Below are positions 1 through 6,839 of a DNA stretch of 17,045 bases, in pieces. A program made the translations under genes and the position numbers. How positions within the stretch are numbered: position 1 is the stretch's first letter; each line of letters begins with the position of its first letter. A model generated the notes under the pieces. The model was not told the origin of the DNA. It ran no database searches and saw nothing but the letters and a program-made list of their open reading frames with translations. The DNA lies in NCBI GenBank assembly GCA_946647055.1, contig CAMPCT010000020.1:1-17045 (forward strand). The letters are read 5' to 3'. Source of the stretch: an uncultured Atopobium sp. (GTDB lineage Bacteria > Actinomycetota > Coriobacteriia > Coriobacteriales > Atopobiaceae).

Positions 1-67
1 CGAATGGGTGTCGGTTGCACGGTAGTTTTTCGAAGCAATCGTTTCACATGCAGCTGCATATAGCCAC

Positions 68-99
68 AAAAAACGCCCCGCACCGTCTGGTGCGGGGCG
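68..99 (-). terminator. Rho-independent terminator of the esterase operon
   Basis: On the minus strand an 11-bp perfect GC-rich stem (74-84 with 89-99) closes on a 4-nt loop and is followed directly by six T residues (complement of 68-73). It lies about 50 bases past the stop codon of the last minus-strand hydrolase and is the only textbook intrinsic terminator in this half of the window. A weaker 7-bp hairpin (AAAGGTA/TACCTTT, 120-138) lies between the stop codon and this terminator. Confidence 0.92.
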
Positions 100-145
100 C
101 TCTACGAGGCTTATGGACAAAAGGTAACAGGTACCTTTGTTCAGG

Positions 146-1243
146 TTACTCGGCCCAGGGACGGGAGAAGTCGTACTTGAAGGCCATGCCGATGTTGTAG
201 TCGTCACCAGCGGCCATGAAGGCGCCCAGCGGGGTGCTGGGGTCGGTGGTGTTGTGGTTGCAGCCACCCCACACGTGGTAGTCGACGAAGACGTTGGCCA
301 GGTGCAGCTTGTTGATGAGCTCGAGCGTGGCGTCACGCGAGCCGTCCATCTCGCCGATGATGGGGAACCAGGTGGGAGGATAGCCGATGCAGTCCTCGAC
401 GGTGGCGCGGTTGGGGATGATGTCCGGGCCGACCGTGGGGTCGCCGATGCGGTCACCGAGCCACTTCTGCATGGTCAGGCGGACGGCCTCGGCATCCCAG
501 GCGTTGATGGTGCCCTCGGCCTCGTCACGGAAGGAGAAGGTGCCGGACTGGCCGGGGTTGATGTCGTCGACGATGGGCAGGGAGGCGACGATGCCGCGCG
601 GCTTGATGCCGTACTTCTTCAGGCGGAAGCCCAGGCACAGGGCGAACTGTCCGCCAGTGGAGAAGCCGTGGACCACGATCATGTTGGGGTCGATGTTGAG
701 CTCGTCGGCATGGTCGAGCAGGTACTGGTAGGCGGCGTGGACGTCGTTGATGGCCGCAGGCGCGGGGGCCTCGACGCAGGTGCGGTAGTTCATGGAGCAC
801 ACGACGGCGTGGTGGTGCTTGCTCTGGGAGTTGAGCATGGCCATGTAGTACTCATAGGAGCCGGCGATGTAGTTGCCGCCGCCAGGAATCTCGATGATGC
901 AGGGCATCTTGCCGTTGGGGAGGTAGTCCTCCTCCTTGAGGGCGGTCGGTATGCGCAGGCAGATCTCGACCGGGGTCTCGGGCTCCTCGCAGCAGCCGGG
1001 AGCGGTGATGAACTCCCACTTGCCGCGGGCCTTGGACTTCTCGGACTCGTTCTCGAGGTACATGTCGAGCAGCATGGCGCGCTGGTCCTTGCGGTCCTGG
1101 ATGTTCTCCTCGGGGGCCTTGTCGCGCATCTCGAAGAAGCCGTTGAGCAGGCCGGGGACGTTCCAGTTGGTGCCGCCGAGCGCCTCGGGGTGGGCCCACT
1201 TGGTGTCGATGCGGTTGTCCTGACGAAGCTTGAGCTCTGCCAT
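146..1243 (-). CDS. Alpha/beta-hydrolase (HSL/carboxylesterase-like), paralog 1
   Basis: A 365-residue predicted serine hydrolase of the alpha/beta-hydrolase fold, similar to the hormone-sensitive-lipase/acetyl-esterase group. An oxyanion-hole motif PGGGN lies at 120-124 and the nucleophile elbow GFSTG at 193-197 (Ser195). Asp300 in GEMDGSRD and His330 in GGCNHN complete the likely triad. It has the N-terminal WAHPE (16-20) and C-terminal KYDFSRPW (356-363) signatures shared by all five hydrolases here. The start at 1243 is chosen because AGAAAGG lies 8 nt upstream; a longer in-frame reading to 1312 would overlap the preceding gene. There is no signal peptide, so it is probably cytoplasmic. 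It is the last gene of the minus-strand operon, 44 bp after paralog 2. The substrate is unknown; ester or amide hydrolysis is inferred from the fold. Confidence 0.88.
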   Translation of the reverse strand: MAELKLRQDNRIDTKWAHPEALGGTNWNVPGLLNGFFEMRDKAPEENIQDRKDQRAMLLDMYLENESEKSKARGKWEFITAPGCCEEPETPVEICLRIPTALKEEDYLPNGKMPCIIEIPGGGNYIAGSYEYYMAMLNSQSKHHHAVVCSMNYRTCVEAPAPAAINDVHAAYQYLLDHADELNIDPNMIVVHGFSTGGQFALCLGFRLKKYGIKPRGIVASLPIVDDINPGQSGTFSFRDEAEGTINAWDAEAVRLTMQKWLGDRIGDPTVGPDIIPNRATVEDCIGYPPTWFPIIGEMDGSRDATLELINKLHLANVFVDYHVWGGCNHNTTDPSTPLGAFMAAGDDYNIGMAFKYDFSRPWAE

Positions 1244-1287
1244 GGTGGTTTCCTTTCTCAGGAAGGGACAGGGTTGTGATGACGTCG

Positions 1288-2334
1288 TTACTCGGCGTCC
1301 TCGAGCAGCCACTCACGACGCATGTCGTACTTGAGGAGGTCGTTGTACTCGCCGTAGACCTGCTGCATGTAGCGCTGGCGCAGGGGCTCCTCGGCCGGGC
1401 TGTTGAACTGCGTGGCGTGGCAGCAGCCGCCCCAGATGTGGAACTGCGTGTAGACGCCGGCAGCCAGCAGGGTCTGGACGAACTTCATGGAGGCGTCACG
1501 GTCGACGTCGTTCTCGCCCACGTGGATGAAGACGGGGCAGAGGCCCTTGCAGTCCTCGACGGTGGCACGACCGGCCATGCCCTCGGGGCCAAGCTCGTCG
1601 GACTCGAACAGGTCGCCCAGGTACAGCTTCATGAACTGCTTGATCTGGGTGTCGTCGAGAGCGTCGTTGACGTAGGTGTGGCTGAGGTAGCCGTTGGTGC
1701 GCTCGTCGCAGATGGGGTCGAGGGCGACGGTGCCGCGCGGCTTGTAGCCGTAGCGCTTGAGGCGGAACGGGAGGCACAGGGCCAGCGCGGAGCCGGCGCT
1801 CATGCCAGAGAGGATGACCTTGTCGGTGTGGATATGGAGCTCCTCGGCATTGTCGATCATCCACTTGTAGGCGGCATGGCAGTCGTTGATGGCCGCGGGG
1901 TACGGGGCGTCAAGGCCGGTGCGGTACCACGGGGACACGACGATGCAGTTGAGCTCCTTCGAGATCTCCTCGATGGGGCCGAGCCAAGGGGTGCCCAGCA
2001 GGAAGGCGCCGCCGGGGATGTAGAAGACGACGGGCATCTTCTTGCGGAGCTTGGCCGGGAAGCGCACGTGCACCTTGGCCGTGGTCTCGGGCTCCTCGGG
2101 GCAGCCGGGAACCTCGTAGACCTTGGTCTCGCCAAACTCGGCCCACATCTCCTCAACCATGGGACGGGAGCCCTCGATGTCGCGATACATCTTGTCACGC
2201 TTGGCGCGGTTCTCCTCAAGCGTGCGCTTGGGGCTGGTGAACTTGTCGACGGTGTGGCGACCATCGACGTAGTAGTAGTCCTTGAGGCCGGGGTGGCTCC
2301 AACGGACGTCGTTGCGATCGGTCATATCAACCAT
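1288..2334 (-). CDS. Alpha/beta-hydrolase (HSL/carboxylesterase-like), paralog 2
   Basis: A 348-residue predicted serine hydrolase. The oxyanion motif PGGA lies at 107-110 and the nucleophile elbow GMSAG at 177-181 (Ser179). The likely acid is Asp276 (GENDVDRD) and the likely base His306 (WGGCCHATQ). The shared family signatures are WSHPG (12-16), VPGCPEEPE (75-83) and KYDMRREW (335-342). The start has AGAAAGG 8 nt before ATG, the same spacing as paralog 1; a second ATG at codon 4 is less well placed. It sits between the hydrolase-ACP fusion gene and paralog 1, and the 94-bp upstream gap carries a long hairpin. No export signal is seen. Substrate unknown. Confidence 0.88.
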   Translation of the reverse strand: MVDMTDRNDVRWSHPGLKDYYYVDGRHTVDKFTSPKRTLEENRAKRDKMYRDIEGSRPMVEEMWAEFGETKVYEVPGCPEEPETTAKVHVRFPAKLRKKMPVVFYIPGGAFLLGTPWLGPIEEISKELNCIVVSPWYRTGLDAPYPAAINDCHAAYKWMIDNAEELHIHTDKVILSGMSAGSALALCLPFRLKRYGYKPRGTVALDPICDERTNGYLSHTYVNDALDDTQIKQFMKLYLGDLFESDELGPEGMAGRATVEDCKGLCPVFIHVGENDVDRDASMKFVQTLLAAGVYTQFHIWGGCCHATQFNSPAEEPLRQRYMQQVYGEYNDLLKYDMRREWLLEDAE

Positions 2335-2377
2335 GATGGTTGCCTTTCTGACGGTAAAGACGTGACCGGGATGAGGT

Positions 2378-2415
2378 GATTGGGACGTTGGGGAGGCTAC
2401 CCCAGCGCCCCAATC
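2378..2415 (-). other. Intercistronic stem-loop between hydrolase-ACP and hydrolase 2
   Basis: A 16-bp stem with one mismatch and one G-T wobble (2378-2393 with 2400-2415) closes on a 6-nt loop. Arms begin GATTGGG and end CCCAATC. There is no T-run on either side, so it is not a classical terminator. It could act in mRNA processing, 3'-end protection of the upstream cistron, or partial attenuation. Confidence 0.6.
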
Positions 2416-2428
2416 CCATCAGGCGTTT

Positions 2429-3982
2429 CTAGCCGAGGCGCTCCTTGAGCATGGCGACGATCTCACCGATGGTGGAGAGGTCGGCCAGGTCCTCGAACTC
2501 GAGGTCCTCGTCGAGGTCAAGGTTCTCGCCGATGAACATGGCGGTCTTGATGACGCGCGAGCTGTTGGCGTTGTCGAACTCGGCGATGTTGGTGTCCATG
2601 TTGAGGTCGGCGGCAACGCGCTCGTAGGACTCGGCGACGGCGTTGATGACGGCCTGCTCGATAGTCATCGGGCCCTCGGGCTCAGCGGGCTTCTCCTCGA
2701 CCTTGGGGGCCTCGGCGGCAGCGGCCTCAGCCTCGGCCTTGGCGGCAGCCTCGGCCTCGGCGGCCTTCTTGGCGGCCTTGGCGGCCTTCTCGGCATCAGC
2801 GGCCTTCTCGGCGGCCTCGCGCTCGGCGGCAACCTGAGCCTGGATCTCGTCCATCTTGGCGAACCAAGCCTCGTCACGACGCATGTCGTACTTCATGCAG
2901 CACTTGATGTCGTGGTTGAGGTTGGCCCAGAAGATGTCGGCCATCTCGGACTTACGGGCATAGTACAGGGTGGCGTGAGCGGCGCCCTCCCAGACGTGCA
3001 GGGAGCAGGGAACCTTGGCCTTGTAGAGCTTGCTGGCGAACTCCATGGTGGCGTCGCGGTCCTGGTCGGACTCACCGACGTTCAGGAAGATCGGGCAGAG
3101 GTACTTGCACTCGTCGACGGTGGCGTGGTTGGCGAAGGCCTCCGGGCCGAGCAGGTTGGTGCCGCAGTTCTCCCAGCCGACGTAGGTGGCGAACATGGAG
3201 TGGGCACGGGTGGCGTCGCAGGGGTCCTTGATGAGCTTGTTGGACTCCCAGTAGTTGCGGTCGTCGACCATGGGGTCGTTGGCGACGACGCCGCGGGGCT
3301 TGTAGCCGTAGCGCTTCAGGCGGAAGGCCATGGCCAGCGCGAAGTGGGCGCCGGTGGACTCACCGAAGAGGGTGATGTTGTCGGCATCCAGGTTGTACTC
3401 GTCGGCGTTGTCGACGATCCACTGATAGCCGGCGTGCAGGTCGTTGATGGCGCCGGGGTAGATGCCACCCTCGAGCGGCGAGCGGTAGTCGGCGGCCACG
3501 ACGGCGCACTGGAAGTCCTTGGCCCAACGCATGATCTCGGGGAAGATGCGGATGTCGTGCGTGAACAGGGCGCCACCCATGACATAGAAGATGACGGGGA
3601 GCTTGCCCTCAGGCTTGTCAACGGGGAGGGTCAGGTAGACGTTGGTGTGCTGCTCGGGATCCTCGGGGCAGCCGGGGGCGTCGTACTTGGTCATGAAGGC
3701 GTACTTGATGAAGTTGCCGTCGGCGTCCTTGGCCTTCCAGTCGATGCCGTTGAACGGATCATAGGGCTTGGCGGCATACATCTCGGCAGCGGCGTCACGG
3801 AACTTGAGCATGCGCTTGACGCGCTTCTCCAGGGGGATAGACTCGTCGCAGAGCATGTCGATGGAGTCGGCGTTGCCGGCGACCCAGAACTTCTTGAGCT
3901 CGGGGTGGCTCCACTCTATGGGCTGACGGCTGTCGAGGTTGCGGCCGTAGGCGGCTTCCTTGAGGTTACGCTTGAAAGGCAT
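2429..3982 (-). CDS. Alpha/beta-hydrolase fused to a C-terminal acyl-carrier-protein-like domain
   Basis: A 517-residue two-domain protein. Residues 1-375 are a hydrolase of the local family: WSHPEL (24-29), an oxyanion-hole region VMGGALF (134-140), nucleophile elbow GESTG (207-211, Ser209), Asp306 in GESDQDRD, His336 in WEGAAHA, and KYDMRRDEAW (364-373). Residues about 383-438 are a low-complexity Ala/Glu/Lys linker ending in a Pro/Glu stretch. Residues 439-517 form an acidic, helical, 79-residue ACP-like domain. Its NSS at 473-475 aligns with the DSL phosphopantetheine site of ACPs, making Ser474 the likely attachment residue, and the IGENLDLDEDLEFEDLADL segment after it resembles ACP helix II-III. 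The start at 3982 has a GGAAGG Shine-Dalgarno and matches the paralog at 17042. It lies 131 bp after pta. The ACP assignment rests on my own alignment; the partner acyl group is unknown. Confidence 0.85.
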   Translation of the reverse strand: MPFKRNLKEAAYGRNLDSRQPIEWSHPELKKFWVAGNADSIDMLCDESIPLEKRVKRMLKFRDAAAEMYAAKPYDPFNGIDWKAKDADGNFIKYAFMTKYDAPGCPEDPEQHTNVYLTLPVDKPEGKLPVIFYVMGGALFTHDIRIFPEIMRWAKDFQCAVVAADYRSPLEGGIYPGAINDLHAGYQWIVDNADEYNLDADNITLFGESTGAHFALAMAFRLKRYGYKPRGVVANDPMVDDRNYWESNKLIKDPCDATRAHSMFATYVGWENCGTNLLGPEAFANHATVDECKYLCPIFLNVGESDQDRDATMEFASKLYKAKVPCSLHVWEGAAHATLYYARKSEMADIFWANLNHDIKCCMKYDMRRDEAWFAKMDEIQAQVAAEREAAEKAADAEKAAKAAKKAAEAEAAAKAEAEAAAAEAPKVEEKPAEPEGPMTIEQAVINAVAESYERVAADLNMDTNIAEFDNANSSRVIKTAMFIGENLDLDEDLEFEDLADLSTIGEIVAMLKERLG

Positions 3983-4010
3983 TTCTCTTCCTTCCTTCTG
4001 GTTGTGGGGT

Positions 4011-4098
4011 GGCCAAAAGGGGAGTATCCCTTTATGACACCTCGTTACCATTCGAAGCCCGTTTGAAATGGCCACAAAGGGATACTCCCCTTTTGGCC
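4011..4098. repeat. Perfect 23-bp inverted repeat with 42-bp spacer
   Basis: The arm at 4011-4033 (beginning GGCCAAAAGGGGAG) is the exact reverse complement of 4076-4098. It occupies most of the gap between the pta stop and the hydrolase-ACP start. No T-tract follows either arm. The spacer holds a weaker nested inverted repeat (CCATT...AATGG). As RNA it would form a very stable stem about 30 nt before the downstream gene's start codon. As DNA it could be an operator, or the relic of a small insertion. Confidence 0.85.
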
Positions 4099-4113
4099 CG
4101 GGCGCAGTACCAA

Positions 4114-5088
4114 CTAGGCCTGGGCGGCGACGATCGAGGCGACGCCCACGATGTCGGTGACGGTCGAACCGCGCGAGAGGTCGGAGACGGGCGCGGCAAA
4201 GCCCTGCAGCATGGGGCCATAGGCGTTGCCGCCGGTCATGCGCTGGACGAGCTTGTAGGCGATGTTGCCCGCGTCGAGGTCGGGGAAGACCAGGATGTTG
4301 GCCTTGCCAGCGACGTCGCTCTCCCCTGCCTTCTTGAGGCCGATCTCGGGGACGATGGCGGCGTCGGCCTGAAGCTCGCCGTCGACCTTGAGCTCGGGAC
4401 GGGCCTCCTTGACGAGCGCGGTGGCCTCGCGGACCTTGGTGGCGTCGGCGTGGCGGCCGGAACCCTTGGTGGAGAAGCTCAGCATGGCAACGCGCGGCTC
4501 CCAGCCAAGCAGCTTGACGGCGCTGTCGGCGGTGGTGGTGGCGATGGAGGCGAGCTCCTCGACGCTGGGCTGCACGTTGACGCCGCAGTCGGCAAAGATC
4601 ATCAGGTCGCCCTCGGTGCCGTTCCAGGTGGGGATCTCCATGAGGAAGTAGCTCGAGGGGAGCTTGACGCCCTCGGCCAGGCCGATGCACATGTTGGAGG
4701 CCATGATGACGTCGCCCGTGGAGTAGGTGAGGCCGGCGACCATGCCGTCAACGACACCAAAGTGGACCATGGCGGCACCCAGGAAGATAGTCTTCTTGGC
4801 GAAGCGCTTCTTCATCATGCGCGCCGGGAGGTCGGAGATGGGCTCGAGGCCCTCGGCCCATGCGTCGAGCTGGTCGGCGTAGTCGTCAATGGTGACGACC
4901 TTGACCAGGTCCATGTCAGCGCCAAAGCCGGCAATCTGCTCGGCGTCGCCGATGATGACGGGCTTGCAGATGCCCGCCTTGGCGAGCTCGGTGGCTGCGA
5001 GGGCGATCTTCTCCTCGCCGCCCTCAGGAAACACGAGCGTGGGGCACTTGGCCTGCGCGCGCTCCTTGATGGTATCGATGACTGCCAT
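4114..5088 (-). CDS. pta: Phosphate acetyltransferase
   Basis: A 324-residue single-domain phosphotransacetylase of the PTA/PTB family, interconverting acetyl-CoA plus phosphate with acetyl phosphate plus CoA in the cytoplasm. Visible motifs are DGMVAG (114-119), MLSFSTKGSG (202-211), ILVFPDLDAGNIAYK (265-279) and GPMLQGFAAPVSDLSRG (291-307). Ser305, Arg306 and Asp312 match the spacing of the catalytic Ser/Arg/Asp known from archaeal Pta. The length is normal for the short form. The start has GGGAGAGG a few bases before ATG. It lies 66 bp after the amidohydrolase gene and precedes the hydrolase-ACP gene. No acetate kinase gene is in the window, so ATP-forming acetate excretion would need a remote ackA. 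Phosphate butyryltransferase is a less likely alternative because the motifs fit Pta better. Confidence 0.94.
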   Translation of the reverse strand: MAVIDTIKERAQAKCPTLVFPEGGEEKIALAATELAKAGICKPVIIGDAEQIAGFGADMDLVKVVTIDDYADQLDAWAEGLEPISDLPARMMKKRFAKKTIFLGAAMVHFGVVDGMVAGLTYSTGDVIMASNMCIGLAEGVKLPSSYFLMEIPTWNGTEGDLMIFADCGVNVQPSVEELASIATTTADSAVKLLGWEPRVAMLSFSTKGSGRHADATKVREATALVKEARPELKVDGELQADAAIVPEIGLKKAGESDVAGKANILVFPDLDAGNIAYKLVQRMTGGNAYGPMLQGFAAPVSDLSRGSTVTDIVGVASIVAAQA

Positions 5089-5115
5089 GAGGCCTCTCCC
5101 TCTCCGGGTACGTGT

Positions 5116-5139
5116 GGCGGCCGGTGTTGCCCGGCCGCC
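5116..5139 (-). other. Intercistronic GC hairpin upstream of pta
   Basis: A 9-bp perfect stem GGCGGCCGG / CCGGCCGCC encloses a 6-nt loop, between the amidohydrolase stop and the pta start. There is no following T-run on the minus strand, so full termination is unlikely. It could attenuate transcription or mark a processing site that uncouples amidohydrolase from pta expression. Confidence 0.6.
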
Positions 5140-5154
5140 GGTGTCACTTGTTGT

Positions 5155-6381
5155 CTATGCCTTGTACTTGACGTTGGCGGTGCGGACGATGCCCTTCTCG
5201 GCGACGAGGTTGCCGTTCTTGAAGACCATGTCGGCGGGGGCGTTGAAGACCATGAGGTCGGTCAGCGGGTCACCGTCGAAGACGGCGAGGTCGGCGACCT
5301 TGCCCACCTTGATGGTGCCGTACTTCTTCTCGCACTTGCAGACCTTGGCGGAGTTGATGGTGGCCATCTTGAGAAGGTCGAGGTTGGAGATGCCGAACTC
5401 GGAGCGGGCGACCCACTCGACGGCGGGCATCTTCATGAAGTCCTTCTGGAAGTCGTCGGTGCCGAAGGCGACGTTGACGCCGGCATCGTGGGCCATGCGC
5501 ATGGCGTTGCCCGCGCCCGGGTGGCACTTGTCGTAGGTGGGCCAACCCTGCTTGAAGCCGACGTAGGAGACGGCAAGCGTCGGGACGAGGTTGATGGTCT
5601 TGGGGCTGGCGACGATCCTGTCGACCTGCTCCTGGGTCATGTAGATGTCGTGGTCGATGGTCCAGACGCCGGCCTCGATGGCCATGTCGTGGGACTCGAC
5701 GCAGGTGGAGTGCATGGTGACGTAGCTGTTGTAGTACTCAGCCCACTTGACGAACTCCTGGACCTCCTCGAGGGTGAAGAGCGGCTGGCCGAGCAGGTCC
5801 TCGGGGCGCTTGCCGCCGACCTTGCGGGAGGAGCCGCAGAGCTTGATGAAGTCGGCGCCACGGGCGAGCAGCATGGTGACCTGGTTGCGGATCATGTCGA
5901 CGCCGGTGACGGGGTGACCCTCGACGGCCGTGGAGGTGTAGATGTCGAGCAGGGACTCGTCAACGAAGTGCGGGGAGTTGGAGGGACCAGCGGCGAGCAC
6001 GTTGGGGCCCTCGACCAGGCCGGCGTTGATGGCGTCGCGGACCTTCTGGGCGGTGTCGTGGATGGAGCCGCAGTCCTTGACGGTGGTGTAGCCGTAGGAG
6101 AGGAGCTGCTGGCCGTAGTTGATGGAGCGGAAGATGTGGTCGGCGTCGGTGTAGTCGTGGAGGTAGGGGAAGCTGTTCTTGGCGAAGTAGAGGTGCTCGT
6201 GGCAGTTGAAGAGGCCGGGGAGCAGGGTCTTGCCAGCAAGGTCGATGACGACCTCACCCGCGTACTCACCACCGGCGGGCAGGATCTCGGCGATCTTCTT
6301 GCCGTCGAGGCGGATGTCGGCCATCTCCTGCTCGAAGCCCTCGCAGAGCTCGGGGATGAGACGCGCGTTCTTAAGGATCAT
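5155..6381 (-). CDS. Metal-dependent amidohydrolase (imidazolonepropionase-like)
   Basis: A 408-residue member of the amidohydrolase superfamily (TIM-barrel, usually binuclear metal), hydrolysing an amide, cyclic amide or related C-N/C-O bond. Metal-site candidates are H61 and H63 in the HEH motif, K180 in FIKLCGSS (carbamylated-Lys position), H224 in VTMHST, H244 in TIDHDIY and Asp309 in GTDD. The C-terminal small-domain segment GKVADLAVFDGDPL (360-373) is typical. ATG at 6381 is preceded by GGAAGGGG. It is the first gene of the minus-strand operon and faces the divergent PucR gene across a 458-bp control region. The nearest groups are Xaa-Pro dipeptidase/imidazolonepropionase-type proteins, but it has no neighbouring histidine-degradation genes. 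The substrate cannot be assigned. Confidence 0.88.
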   Translation of the reverse strand: MILKNARLIPELCEGFEQEMADIRLDGKKIAEILPAGGEYAGEVVIDLAGKTLLPGLFNCHEHLYFAKNSFPYLHDYTDADHIFRSINYGQQLLSYGYTTVKDCGSIHDTAQKVRDAINAGLVEGPNVLAAGPSNSPHFVDESLLDIYTSTAVEGHPVTGVDMIRNQVTMLLARGADFIKLCGSSRKVGGKRPEDLLGQPLFTLEEVQEFVKWAEYYNSYVTMHSTCVESHDMAIEAGVWTIDHDIYMTQEQVDRIVASPKTINLVPTLAVSYVGFKQGWPTYDKCHPGAGNAMRMAHDAGVNVAFGTDDFQKDFMKMPAVEWVARSEFGISNLDLLKMATINSAKVCKCEKKYGTIKVGKVADLAVFDGDPLTDLMVFNAPADMVFKNGNLVAEKGIVRTANVKYKA

Positions 6382-6419
6382 GACGTACCCCTTCCACTAA
6401 TTGGAATCCATCCAGTGCC

Positions 6420-6432
6420 TGGAACCGTTCCA
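6420..6432. promoter_or_regulatory. Palindrome TGGAACcGTTCCA, candidate operator
   Basis: A perfect 6-bp half-site palindrome around a single central base, 39-51 bp upstream of the amidohydrolase start codon. The position fits an operator overlapping the transcription start or leader of the minus-strand operon. The binding protein is unknown; the adjacent PucR or HxlR proteins are natural candidates. Confidence 0.4.
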
Positions 6433-6608
6433 TGGCAATCTGACTGGCTACGATTGTGCGATGGGGAGGCCGCCATTTCATTGGAGTCAAAGTACAAATC
6501 ACGTTTCCCGTTTGTGTATCAAACCGATAAACGCGCAGGTAAAACCATGAGTAATTTAGATGATGCATTCACTTGCATAAGATTCTCAGCCATGGATCGC
6601 ATGCCCGC

Positions 6609-6644
6609 GGCCATACCCCTGGCCATACGCCGAGGTTGTATGGC
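6609..6644. promoter_or_regulatory. Triple GCCATAC motif, candidate operator
   Basis: GGCCATAC occurs at 6609-6616 and again exactly 12 bp later at 6621-6628. An inverted copy GTATGGC at 6638-6644 makes a dyad (GCCATAC, 9-bp spacer, GTATGGC). Three copies of a 7-mer in 36 bp of a divergent control region suggest a cooperative regulator site. Confidence 0.45.
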
Positions 6645-6674
6645 TCGTCCCCAAGGCGCCGCAGGCCGATGCTG

Positions 6675-6695
6675 GACAAATAACGGTCATTTGTC
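6675..6695. promoter_or_regulatory. Dyad GACAAAT-N7-ATTTGTC, candidate operator
   Basis: A perfect 7-bp dyad with a 7-bp spacer (21 bp, two helical turns), 145 bp upstream of the first PucR start codon. This geometry is common for dimeric helix-turn-helix regulators. Confidence 0.45.
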
Positions 6696-6839
6696 GGTTG
6701 AGTAATCGTTATGCTGCTAGGAGAATGGGTTTGTCGATACAGAACAATAGCGACACGGTCTTTTTTGCCGTCTGACAATGATGGGCGCAGAGGCCGGGCA
6801 TACACTTTGCTTAGACGCGATTCGAGGGAGGAGTGCTCG

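Larger units (their letters stand above)
6382..6839. promoter_or_regulatory. Divergent control region between amidohydrolase operon and first PucR gene
   Basis: A 458-bp gap with no convincing gene and less GC than the flanking genes. It must hold the promoters of the minus-strand operon and, probably, of the first PucR gene. Several palindromes are listed separately. A possible minus-strand promoter is a TTTACC-like -35 with a TGATAC-like -10 around 6517-6545, but this is weak. No confident plus-strand sigma-70 pair was found. The ORFs that cross it in either direction have no family features. Confidence 0.6.

Noticed and set aside
48..59. 12-bp palindrome ATGCAGCTGCAT beyond the operon terminator
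   Set aside because: Short, isolated and without a gene or promoter context in the window; could be chance.
137..1279. 380-codon open frame on the plus strand opposite hydrolase 1
   Set aside because: Low-complexity Val/Gly/Asp/Ala-rich shadow. The minus-strand frame has the full catalytic triad.
2669..2836. Repetitive GCG/GCC-rich tract as a possible tandem repeat or CRISPR-like array
   Set aside because: It encodes the Ala/Glu/Lys linker of the fusion protein in frame. There are no regular spacers, so it is coding low complexity.
6371..6568. 65-residue minus-strand frame in the divergent control region
   Set aside because: No convincing Shine-Dalgarno or family similarity, and it overlaps the amidohydrolase start and the likely promoter.
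4009..6705. 898-codon open frame on the plus strand opposite pta and the amidohydrolase
   Set aside because: Composition is Val/Gly/Asp/Leu-rich without any family motif. It is the antisense shadow of two well-supported minus-strand genes in GC-rich DNA.
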